Below, in pieces: positions 5,967 through 11,709 of a stretch of DNA of 11,709 nt. Below the pieces are notes generated by a model, which did no database searches, was not told the DNA's origin, and was given only the letters and a program-made list of their open reading frames with translations. The position numbers and the translations under genes were made by a program. This stretch comes from Acidobacteriota bacterium (GTDB lineage: Bacteria > Acidobacteriota > Terriglobia > Terriglobales > Acidobacteriaceae). The stretch spans positions 1-11,709 of the forward strand of contig JAJYAE010000128.1 in NCBI GenBank assembly GCA_021779695.1, written 5' to 3'. Numbering within the stretch: the stretch's first letter is position 1; each line of letters starts with the position of its first letter.

Positions 5967-8075
5967 CTAGAATTTCTGCTTAGGAAGCAGGCACTGCGCG
6001 GATGCCGGGGTGGTAAGGCGTGCGGCGATCCGCTCCATCACGTGGCTCCAATTCCCAGGAGTGGATTGGCGGAAGAGCGTGGCAGTGGGATACCAGGGGG
6101 TGGTGGGTCGATCCTGCATCCAGCGCCAGTCGCTCAGGTGCGGCAACATGATCCAGACCGGCTTGCCCATGGCGCCTGCCAGGTGAGCGATGGACGTGTC
6201 GGTTGTGATGACCAGGTCCAGGGCCGCGATGAGAGCCGCCGTATCCGCCAGATCGCGATCCTTGCCGGCTCCATCGTGGAGGTAAACATCCTCAGGAAGC
6301 CCGGAAAGCTGTGCGGCTGCCACGCCTTTTTGCAGGGAGAACCATTGCACGCCCGAGATCCGAAATAGTGGGGTCAGCGTGTGGAGTCTCATGGAACGAA
6401 ATTTGTCAGCCTTATATTTGGGATTGCCAGCCCAGGCGATCCCCACTCTCAACGCTGCGTGTGCGCTGGCTTGCGGCAAACTGTGCGCGACCGGATCCGC
6501 GGCGGCTGCCAGGTAAGGTCCTGGCCAGGGAACTGTCTCCACGGTCGTGCCAAAAATTGCTGGAAGACTCATCAGGGGGCATTCGAGATCAAAAGCGGGT
6601 GGCTCCTCACCGAGTTGCGTAACACAAGCCATTCCGGACCGGACGACTCCCAGGGAATGCATCAGGCGCTCGACCGGAGGATGGACCTGCAGAATGACGT
6701 GGCCACCTCGGGCGGCAACCATGGCAGCATATCGGCAAAACTGAATGGCATCGCCTAGTCCCTGCTCGGCGTAAAGGAGGATGCGCCGGCCTTCGAGGGG
6801 CTCGCCTCGCCAGCGCGGACAACGGAAGTGGAGGGGAGAAGGATGCACCTCACGAAACCTCCAGCGTGATTCGTAGTTTTCCCACCCGTTCGCCCAATCG
6901 CCCAGCCGGAGTTGCGTCAATGCAAGGTTGTAGCGCGTTCCTGCACTTTGTGGGTTGCGCAGCACGGCCAGTTCATGCGCATGGAGGGACTCCTCAAGCC
7001 GTCCCATATCCAGAAGGCTGTTTCCGCGGTTGGACGCAGCAGATACGCTGCCCAATTCTTCGGCACGCAGGAACATTTCGGCTGCTTCAGCCAGTCTCCG
7101 CTCGTGATGGAGCAGAATCCCATGAAGATTGACGACCTCAGCATTCAATGGCGCACGTGCTTGCGACCAGCGCAGCCACTCCCAGGCGCCGGGCAGATCA
7201 TTTCTGGCCATGCAAAGCTGGCAGCAAGCCATCAGGACATGAGCATTCTCCGGTTCCAGCGCAAATGCCTTGCGAAGAACCTGCTCGGCTTCAGGTTGGC
7301 GCCGTTGTTCGCGCAGCAACAGAGCCAGGTTAAGCCACCCATCCACATCTTTCGGGCGGAGGGTGACGGCCCGCGCCAGCGCCGCTTCGGCATGGTGAAG
7401 CCTGCCCTGTTCGCGCAAGAGTACACCAAGATTCATCCATGCTGCGGCAAAATCGGAACGGCGCGCGATGGCACTCCGATAATGTGCTATGGCGTCGTCC
7501 ATGTGCCCCAGGCGCGCGAGAACGAAGCCCATGCAAAAATCGCACTCGGCCATGTGAGGGGCCAGTTCATGAGCTTGCCGATAGTGGGCAAGCGCCTCTG
7601 CATGCCGATTCATGGAAGCCAGTGAGTGCCCAATCCCCAGATGAGCCGACGCCATTGTGGGTTGACGGCGCAATGCCCGGCGGTAATGCACAAGTGCGGC
7701 TTCGGGTAGGCCCATGGACAAGCGAAGCTCGCCGAGGCCCAGTTGTGCCAACCCATCCATTCCATTGATGAACAGCGCGCGCTCATAGGCCGATTCTGCC
7801 TCTCCGATGCGGCCCTCGGCCTTCAAGACCTGTCCAAGAGTGATCCAGGTGATGCCAATCTGCGGTGATGCAGCAACAGCTGCTTTTGCCATTGCGACAG
7901 CAGCCTCGCTTTGCCGGCTTGCGAGGGCAACAAGGCTCATCCCGACCAGCGCCTCAGTTTGATACGGGTTGGCATCCAGCACTTGCTGGTAGCCAAGGGC
8001 TAACTGGGTCAGATTGGAGGGGATTTTCGCGCGCGAACGAGTTCTGAGGTGCACCACCGTTTCGGTTGCTCCCAA
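5967..8075 (-). CDS. TPR protein with C-terminal glycosyltransferase-like domain
   Basis: 702 residues. The first part (about 25-405) is a run of tetratricopeptide repeats with the usual pattern, for example WITLGQVLKAEGRIGEAESAYERAL (77-101), AHLGIGHSLASMNRHAEALAHYRQA (144-168) and WMNLGVLLREQGRLHHAEAALARAV (213-237). After a WxxYExRW transition comes a GT-B-like domain (about 420-690) with RWRGEPLEGRRILLYAEQGLGDAIQFCRY (421-449), GIAWAGNP (545-552) and TTDTSIAHLAGAMGKPVWIMLP (624-645). These are the marks of the large bacterial family of TPR proteins related to GT9 heptosyltransferases and, more loosely, to O-GlcNAc-transferase-like enzymes. The acceptor is unknown; a protein or envelope glycan is plausible. 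No signal peptide or membrane helix is seen. The start is uncertain: TTG at 8075 is first in the open frame; GTG at 8057 or 8054 is possible. No terminator follows. Confidence 0.88.
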   Translation of the reverse strand: MGATETVVHLRTRSRAKIPSNLTQLALGYQQVLDANPYQTEALVGMSLVALASRQSEAAVAMAKAAVAASPQIGITWITLGQVLKAEGRIGEAESAYERALFINGMDGLAQLGLGELRLSMGLPEAALVHYRRALRRQPTMASAHLGIGHSLASMNRHAEALAHYRQAHELAPHMAECDFCMGFVLARLGHMDDAIAHYRSAIARRSDFAAAWMNLGVLLREQGRLHHAEAALARAVTLRPKDVDGWLNLALLLREQRRQPEAEQVLRKAFALEPENAHVLMACCQLCMARNDLPGAWEWLRWSQARAPLNAEVVNLHGILLHHERRLAEAAEMFLRAEELGSVSAASNRGNSLLDMGRLEESLHAHELAVLRNPQSAGTRYNLALTQLRLGDWANGWENYESRWRFREVHPSPLHFRCPRWRGEPLEGRRILLYAEQGLGDAIQFCRYAAMVAARGGHVILQVHPPVERLMHSLGVVRSGMACVTQLGEEPPAFDLECPLMSLPAIFGTTVETVPWPGPYLAAAADPVAHSLPQASAHAALRVGIAWAGNPKYKADKFRSMRLHTLTPLFRISGVQWFSLQKGVAAAQLSGLPEDVYLHDGAGKDRDLADTAALIAALDLVITTDTSIAHLAGAMGKPVWIMLPHLSDWRWMQDRPTTPWYPTATLFRQSTPGNWSHVMERIAARLTTPASAQCLLPKQKF

Positions 8076-8146
8076 TGCAAGCGGATGTACTTCCGCGATG
8101 CTGGATTAACATTATTCGGTGACTGGGGAGCTCTCAACGGGTTGCC

Positions 8147-8401
8147 GTGTTTTGGGCCGAGGCGATGCTCCAGCAATTCCCGTTTCGCAACCAGGTTCGA
8201 GATTGGGAAGTGGAGCCGATTTCGATTCCGCTGGCCATGCCGGCGCTTGATCGGTTGGTCGAGCCGGTCTGCCTGAGGACACTCAATTGCTTTCTTCTTG
8301 ATGGAAACGATCGAGCTTCAAACCTGGGCTGGGATGGAAAGATGTTCTCGCCAGTTGGAGGCAAATGTGGCTTGCATGGGCGGCAAGTGTCGTATTTTTA
8401 A
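8147..8401 (+). CDS. Doubtful small ORF, 84 residues
   Basis: GTG-started frame in an otherwise empty interval; an internal ATG at 8165 is an alternative start. The first half (FWAEAMLQQFPFRNQVRDWEVEP...) has third-base G/C preference like its neighbours, while the second half does not. No domain, signal peptide or membrane helix is seen, and no proper ribosome site precedes either start. It could be a small gene, the decayed remnant of one, or chance. An overlapping minus-strand frame (8134-8364) is no better. Confidence 0.25.
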   Translation: MFWAEAMLQQFPFRNQVRDWEVEPISIPLAMPALDRLVEPVCLRTLNCFLLDGNDRASNLGWDGKMFSPVGGKCGLHGRQVSYF

Positions 8402-8496
8402 TGAAGGCAGGGTTACCTTTTCGCATGCTGAGAGATGAATTCTGTCCCGGACAGCCTTGACTCAATGGCCCGTGACCGCATCTAAGAGGCAGAAGG

Positions 8497-8508
8497 GGGC
8501 AATTGCCC
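8497..8508. promoter_or_regulatory. 12-bp perfect palindrome upstream of the stress-protein gene
   Basis: GGGCAATTGCCC is self-complementary over its full length and lies 48 nt before the preferred GTG start. It has the size of a small dimeric repressor site, but it is a single copy with no supporting evidence, and could be chance in GC-rich DNA. Confidence 0.25.
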
Positions 8509-8555
8509 GAGCGGCGCCCGCATTTGCCGGGCCGGCAGAAAGGAAGTCAGCCACG

Positions 8556-9443
8556 GTGGATGTTGAGAACGATCGGCCTGAAGTTAAAGTCAATACAATT
8601 GTTTATGCAACGGATTTCTACAGCTGTTCAGAGAACGCGGGTGATTACGCATGGCTTCTGGCCGAGTACTTCTCAGCTGCGCTTCTTGTTACGCATGCAT
8701 TCCTGCTGACCCAGGCAGCCATGGAGGTGGAGCAGGGCCTGCACAAGAGGAGTCGCCAACGCGAGGAGTTGGAGGTTCGGCTGAGGCAGAAGTCGGATTC
8801 ATTAACCAAGGGATCAGTGTCCGCCGTTCCGGTGTTGCTGGAAGGGAATCCGAACGAAGTGATTCCCAAACTGGCCGACAATCATGCGCCCTCGATGCTG
8901 GTTCTGGGAACCCATGGAGGCAGCCGGCTCGAACACGAAGTGATGGGGTCAGTTGCCGAGAAGATTCTGCGATCAACCCGTTGGCCGTGCCTTACCATCG
9001 GTCCCCAGACCCCGCGAATCAACGACAAGACAAGGCTTTTTCGCCGCATTCTTTATGCGACGGACTTGACTCCGGCTACGACCCATGCCGCGATGTTCGC
9101 GCTGTCATTTTCCGAGCAAGCCGGGGGAACCCTAGATGTTCTCAACGTGGTTCCCGAAATTGCCGAAGAAGACCCTGCGGGCTGGGAGCAACTGCGAAAG
9201 CAGCACGTGGAAGAGCTGGAGCGGCTGGTCCCGCGGCAGGCGCGGGAATTTAGCAGTCCAAACACCTATGTCGAGTCGGGCAGGGCCCACCAGCGAATCA
9301 TGAGACATCTGGAAGAGGATTCCATCGATCTGCTCGTTCTGGGAATTCGCAGAGCGCCGTTTCTGAGCCTGGAGATGCGCACATCCGGTGCATTCCGCAT
9401 CATCGCAAACGCCCCGTGCCCTGTGCTGACAATTATGGGCTGA
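8556..9443 (+). CDS. Tandem-domain universal stress protein (UspA family)
   Basis: 295 residues from the GTG at 8556, containing two UspA-like domains. Domain 1 (about 12-149) has the opening VNTIVYATDF and the ATP-binding signature G-x2-G-x9-G-S at 118-132 (GTHG...GS). Domain 2 (about 162-294) opens with RRILYATDL and ends in APCPVLTI, but its equivalent loop (GIRRAPFLSLEMRTSG, 263-278) lacks the G-x2-G, so it probably does not bind ATP. Tandem Usps are cytosolic proteins tied to starvation, redox or respiration stress. The start was chosen because AAAGGAAG (8539-8546) lies 9 nt before this GTG; the frame is open to a TTG at 8457 but that extra 33 residues is low-complexity with no ribosome site. 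The convergent hydrolase gene ends 6 nt beyond the stop, with no terminator between. Confidence 0.9.
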   Translation: MDVENDRPEVKVNTIVYATDFYSCSENAGDYAWLLAEYFSAALLVTHAFLLTQAAMEVEQGLHKRSRQREELEVRLRQKSDSLTKGSVSAVPVLLEGNPNEVIPKLADNHAPSMLVLGTHGGSRLEHEVMGSVAEKILRSTRWPCLTIGPQTPRINDKTRLFRRILYATDLTPATTHAAMFALSFSEQAGGTLDVLNVVPEIAEEDPAGWEQLRKQHVEELERLVPRQAREFSSPNTYVESGRAHQRIMRHLEEDSIDLLVLGIRRAPFLSLEMRTSGAFRIIANAPCPVLTIMG

Positions 9444-9449
9444 CGGAGC

Positions 9450-10532
9450 TTATCGCTGGAGTTCCCTCACGAAAAAATCTGCCATCATGTGGTTGGCTTC
9501 CAGCGCTTCGGGCATTGTGGAGCTGTACCAGAAGGCATGGGGCAGTCCGTCAAAGACGATCAGCCTGGCATCGACGCCTGCTTCGAGGAAGGCTCGATGC
9601 AGGTTGGCGGTGCCGCTGAGCAACATATCACGTTCGCTGGTGACAAAGAGCGTGGGGGGTAAGCCGTGCAGGTCCGCGTAAACAGGAGACAGCACCGGAT
9701 CCTTTGGGTTGGTGTTCCCGACATAGGATGGGTCATGTGCACCTGGAGTTGGCGGATCGAGATGGCCGGAAAGACCCCGCAAGGCGAAGAGCGATTGCGA
9801 ATCCCCTGCGCGTTCAAAGTCTCCCATGCCACTGAAGATGCCCAGCGCGGCCGGCATGGGCAGACCCAGCTGCTTGATCTTCACGGCGACTTCGCCCGTG
9901 AGGATGGCGCCCGCGGAGGTTCCGTAGATGACAATGTGGTCGGGCTTGTAGGTCTTCAGTAGTTCCTTATACACCGCAATCGAGTCATTGACTGCCGCGG
10001 GAAATGGGAACTCCGGAGCGAGCCTGTAGAGTACGGCGACCACTTTGATTCTGGTGAAGCCGGCAATTGGAATTGTCTCGGTGTAAGAGCCTGAATCGGA
10101 GTTAAAACCGCCCCCATGGATGTTCAGGAGAACTTTGCCCTTGTTTGCGGCCGGCATGTTGTCCGGTGTCACGACGCGGACCGGGACGCCTCCCATGTTG
10201 GTGTTGACAAGCTGATTGGGACACAGACGGCTCCATTCCGCGGCCGCCCGCACGGCCCAGGCGTCAGTGGATTTGCGCCGGTCCTCAAGAGATTGCGCTG
10301 GTCCCTGATCAGGTTCAGAGCGGCTGACAGATTTCTGTGCCTCCGGGCTCAATGTAAGCGGAACCGGGACGACTCGTGTGACGTGTGCTGTTCCCTGCGG
10401 ATCGATGTAACTCGTATCGCGGGTAGGCGCCTCAGCTGCCGTGGTGGGGCTGGTGGCGGCCGGAGTCTGGGCGGTGAGACTGCAGGAAGTGGCACAAAGG
10501 ACAGCCACGGCTATGAGGACAGTTCGGCGCAT
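9450..10532 (-). CDS. Exported alpha/beta hydrolase, HSL (GDXG) type esterase
   Basis: 360 residues. A signal peptide (MRRTVLIAVAVLCATSCSLTA) suggests export; cleavage near LTA-Q by signal peptidase I seems likelier than lipidation, as the CATSC context is a poor lipobox. A Thr/Pro/Ala-rich linker follows (22-60). The hydrolase domain has the oxyanion motif HGGG (139-142), a nucleophile elbow GTSAG with S206, a likely acid D302 (SERDM) and H332 (LPHAFW). These fit hormone-sensitive-lipase-like carboxylesterases acting on short acyl or acetylated substrates; the true substrate is not predictable. The ATG at 10532 is preferred over the ATG at 10565 because AGAGGAG (10538-10544) lies 5 nt before it and the signal peptide then begins correctly. 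It is downstream of a small membrane-protein gene on the same strand, 72 nt away. Confidence 0.92.
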   Translation of the reverse strand: MRRTVLIAVAVLCATSCSLTAQTPAATSPTTAAEAPTRDTSYIDPQGTAHVTRVVPVPLTLSPEAQKSVSRSEPDQGPAQSLEDRRKSTDAWAVRAAAEWSRLCPNQLVNTNMGGVPVRVVTPDNMPAANKGKVLLNIHGGGFNSDSGSYTETIPIAGFTRIKVVAVLYRLAPEFPFPAAVNDSIAVYKELLKTYKPDHIVIYGTSAGAILTGEVAVKIKQLGLPMPAALGIFSGMGDFERAGDSQSLFALRGLSGHLDPPTPGAHDPSYVGNTNPKDPVLSPVYADLHGLPPTLFVTSERDMLLSGTANLHRAFLEAGVDARLIVFDGLPHAFWYSSTMPEALEANHMMADFFVRELQR

Positions 10533-10604
10533 TAAGACTCCTCTCGGGTTTCCATTCCCGCTCATGTCGAGGGATAACCGATGAACAAGCTTGGATATCT
10601 GAAT

Positions 10605-10955
10605 CTAGCCTTCGTCAGGATTCGAAACAGGGCGAGGGCCAGGGGCAGCCTTCACCGTGAACTCGTCGACTGTGTTTCGAACCTGGCTGATGGCCTGCTG
10701 GACCTGGTCAACATAACCTGGAAGCTGCTTCCATAGTGTTCTCAAAAGATCCTGCTGCTCCAGCATGGCGAGCGAAGTGCCGGCTGCGGCAGCAGCCATG
10801 GCCGCGCGGCGCTTGCCTGCAAACAGCAAGAGTCCCGCAGCAATCAGGGAGCCGCCTGCGGCCATGCCAATCCAATCCGGCGCATCGGATCGCGCGGACC
10901 TGGAACTCTGCGACCGATCTGCTGCGGATCGCGTCACAACTGGTGTCAAACCCAT
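10605..10955 (-). CDS. Small hypothetical membrane protein
   Basis: 116 residues of no recognised family. A Ser/Arg/Ala-rich N-terminus (1-26) precedes one clear hydrophobic helix (WIGMAAGGSLIAAGLLLFAG, 28-47), a short basic KRR, then an Ala-rich segment (51-65) that may be a second helix, and an amphipathic helix (66-101, LEQQDLLRTLWKQLPGYVDQVQQAISQVRNTVDEF). It ends in a Pro-rich tail. The start is strongly supported by GGAGGAGG at 10960-10967. It resembles small envelope or stress-associated proteins of the YqjD/ElaB kind in layout only: a helix anchoring an amphipathic coil, here in the opposite order. Confidence 0.75.
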   Translation of the reverse strand: MGLTPVVTRSAADRSQSSRSARSDAPDWIGMAAGGSLIAAGLLLFAGKRRAAMAAAAAGTSLAMLEQQDLLRTLWKQLPGYVDQVQQAISQVRNTVDEFTVKAAPGPRPVSNPDEG

Positions 10956-11062
10956 AATTCCTCCTCCAAGCTAGTGGTTTGCATCTCTGACTTGCCTCGT
11001 GCCGACTCTGGCGATGAGGGCTGCACCTCGATTCGGTCCCGAGGCACATCCATCATCCAACC
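10956..11062. other. Short intergenic region with weak hairpin
   Basis: CCTCG (11026-11030) and CGAGG (11040-11044) form a 5-bp stem with a 9-nt loop downstream of the CxxC gene's stop on the minus strand. There is no T run, so it is at best a weak terminator. Read-through into the small membrane-protein gene is possible. Confidence 0.25.
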
Positions 11063-11371
11063 TCAATCGAGGTCAAACTCACGTAATGGCTTGCCATCGG
11101 GTGCATCCTTAGCCTTCTTGAGTGCTTCAGCAAACTTCTTCTCAAGCAGGTCGGCCCGGTTCTTCTCGGCGCCCACGGACTGACGGAAAATCGACTCTGT
11201 GCGTTCTTCCTGTTCACGCATCGCCTTGGCTGCCATTTCGAGATCTTCGAAGGTACGTTTGCGCGGGGCAGGTGTGTGGCTGACGACAAGTCCGGTTGCA
11301 GCATCGATCTTCAGGACCGCGCTGCAATCGGGGCACGTCACTTCAAACGTGGAATTTTTCGCCTTGGCCAT
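11063..11371 (-). CDS. Small CxxC (half zinc-ribbon) and coiled-coil protein
   Basis: 102 residues, no family recognised. An N-terminal knuckle has one CPDC (C13-C16) in the context TFEVTCPDCSAVLKIDAATG, with beta-strands as in zinc ribbons, but the second Cys pair is missing. After a Pro/Arg linker (33-40) comes a highly charged helix (41-90: FEDLEMAAKAMREQEERTES, KNRADLLEKKFAEALKKAK), likely a coiled coil, and an acidic end. One reading is a dimer that shares a zinc ion between two CxxC knuckles. There is no membrane segment. The start ATG has no good Shine-Dalgarno, but a TACAAT box 9 nt before it; this may be a leaderless message. Confidence 0.8.
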   Translation of the reverse strand: MAKAKNSTFEVTCPDCSAVLKIDAATGLVVSHTPAPRKRTFEDLEMAAKAMREQEERTESIFRQSVGAEKNRADLLEKKFAEALKKAKDAPDGKPLREFDLD

Positions 11372-11380
11372 CTCAACTGC

Positions 11381-11386
11381 ATTGTA
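11381..11386 (-). promoter_or_regulatory. TACAAT -10-like box before the CxxC gene
   Basis: On the minus strand TACAAT (5/6 match to the -10 consensus) ends 9 nt before the ATG at 11371. The upstream 17 nt is followed by only a poor -35. Its placement matches that of the boxes before the murJ-like gene, folK and tgt. Confidence 0.45.
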
Positions 11387-11477
11387 GGCGCTGGTGGGGC
11401 AAATTGAATACTGCGGGCGCTGCGCAAACCAGGTGCTGTGCGGTGAGCGGAATCAAACAGGGAAGATGAATACATCT

Positions 11478-11497
11478 TCATCCACCGCAGGTGATGA
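11478..11497 (+). other. Leader hairpin upstream of the 11551 gene
   Basis: TCAT-CACC (11478-11486, with one bulged C) pairs with GGTGATGA (11490-11497) around a 3-nt loop. Just before and partly overlapping it, GAAGAT (11462-11467) pairs with ATCTTC (11474-11479), so the two stems are mutually exclusive at their shared bases. No known riboswitch was recognised in the stretch to 11532. Function is unknown. Confidence 0.3.
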
Positions 11498-11550
11498 TCC
11501 TGACGGCAAGGCCGATAGGTTGGGCAAGGTTCAAGGAGGACCCCATACTC

Positions 11551-11709
11551 ATGTTGACCGCAATTTCACCCAACGCGACGGCTGTATCCCAGGCGAGCGC
11601 GCCCGCATCCGCGACCCGGCCCACCGCTGCGCCGACCCCTGCATCGCCCAGCCGCGCGGCAGATCAGGACACAGTAACGATCAGTTCCGCGGGTCAGCAT
11701 GCGGCCTGC
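11551..11709 (+). CDS. N-terminal part of an unrecognised Ala/Thr/Pro-rich protein (cut by window end)
   Basis: An ATG at 11551 opens a frame that stays open for 53 codons to the window end. AAGGAGGA at 11533-11540 lies 10 nt before it, a strong though slightly long-spaced ribosome site. The sequence is MLTAISPNATAVSQ..., rich in Ala, Ser, Thr and Pro, then ADQDTVTISSAGQHAA, a turn into what looks like a structured or amphipathic segment. There is no classical signal peptide. Short DTVTISSAG-type segments occur in small unknown proteins of Acidobacteriota and in some motility-related small proteins, but this is too thin for assignment. Confidence 0.6.
   Translation, partial: MLTAISPNATAVSQASAPASATRPTAAPTPASPSRAADQDTVTISSAGQHAAC

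Larger units (their letters stand above)
8076..8555. other. Gene-poor divergent region between TPR gene and stress protein
   Basis: About 480 nt separating divergent starts. It should carry promoters both ways; AT-richer sequence near 8100-8116 (minus-strand AATAATGTTAAT) may be part of the TPR gene promoter. A perfect 12-bp palindrome, GGGCAATTGCCC, lies at 8497-8508, close upstream of the stress-protein start, and could be an operator. No RNA gene or terminator was recognised; one doubtful small frame is listed separately. Confidence 0.5.

Noticed and set aside
6912..7625. 237-codon plus-strand frame opposite the TPR gene
   Set aside because: It mirrors the TPR repeats on the opposite strand; the minus-strand reading has clear TPR and glycosyltransferase motifs.
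8457..8555. TTG-started N-terminal extension of the universal stress protein
   Set aside because: The GTG at 8556 has AAAGGAAG at 9 nt and the Usp domain begins just after it; the extension is low-complexity with no ribosome site.
11411..11540. Resemblance to a cyclic-di-GMP (GEMM) riboswitch (GCGCAAACC, GACGGCAAGGCC)
   Set aside because: The conserved core order and the tetraloop-receptor parts are not present; the short matches are likely chance.
1..11709. CRISPR array, insertion sequence, integrase, toxin-antitoxin pair or tRNA
   Set aside because: No spaced direct repeats, transposase or recombinase motifs, paired small toxin-antitoxin frames, or tRNA cloverleaf were seen on either strand.

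Overview
The window is GC-rich bacterial chromosome with tightly packed genes on both strands. It has no rRNA, tRNA, CRISPR array, insertion sequence or phage gene that I can see. The mix of genes (a divergent MurJ-family flippase, a proline-tailed bactofilin, TPR proteins with a glycosyltransferase-like tail, a two-gene folK-tgt run, and small secreted or membrane proteins with a winged-helix regulator) and the codon use suggest a soil Acidobacteriota, probably a Terriglobia/Acidobacteriaceae relative. That placement is an inference from gene types, not a database match.

Layout. 1-1776: tail of an unknown upstream gene, then a MurJ-like flippase (+) ending in a near-perfect bidirectional hairpin terminator. 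1792-2277: a bactofilin (-) converging on it. 2655-4329: folK and tgt (+), 10 nt apart. 4344-5968: a three-gene minus-strand operon (secreted lipocalin-like protein, six-TM protein, small winged-helix regulator), with a consensus -35 and a TAGAG/CTCTA operator over its -10. 5967-8075: a 702-residue TPR protein with a C-terminal glycosyltransferase-like domain (-). 8076-8555: a gene-poor divergent interval. 8556-9443: a tandem universal stress protein (+). 9450-10532: an exported HSL-type alpha/beta hydrolase (-). 10605-10955: a small membrane protein (-). 11063-11371: a small CxxC/coiled-coil protein (-). 11551-11709: the start of an unrecognised gene (+) that runs off the window.

MurJ and bactofilin point to the cell envelope and cytoskeleton; FolK and Tgt to folate synthesis and tRNA modification. 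The operon at 4344-5868 looks like a self-contained, probably autoregulated envelope module and is the best candidate for something not well described. A second theme is translation initiation. Several genes (murJ, folK, tgt, the CxxC gene) have a TANNNT -10-like box only 7-9 nt before the start codon and no good Shine-Dalgarno, suggesting leaderless or nearly leaderless mRNAs, while the others carry strong Shine-Dalgarno sites. I found no clear defence, mobile or biosynthetic system.
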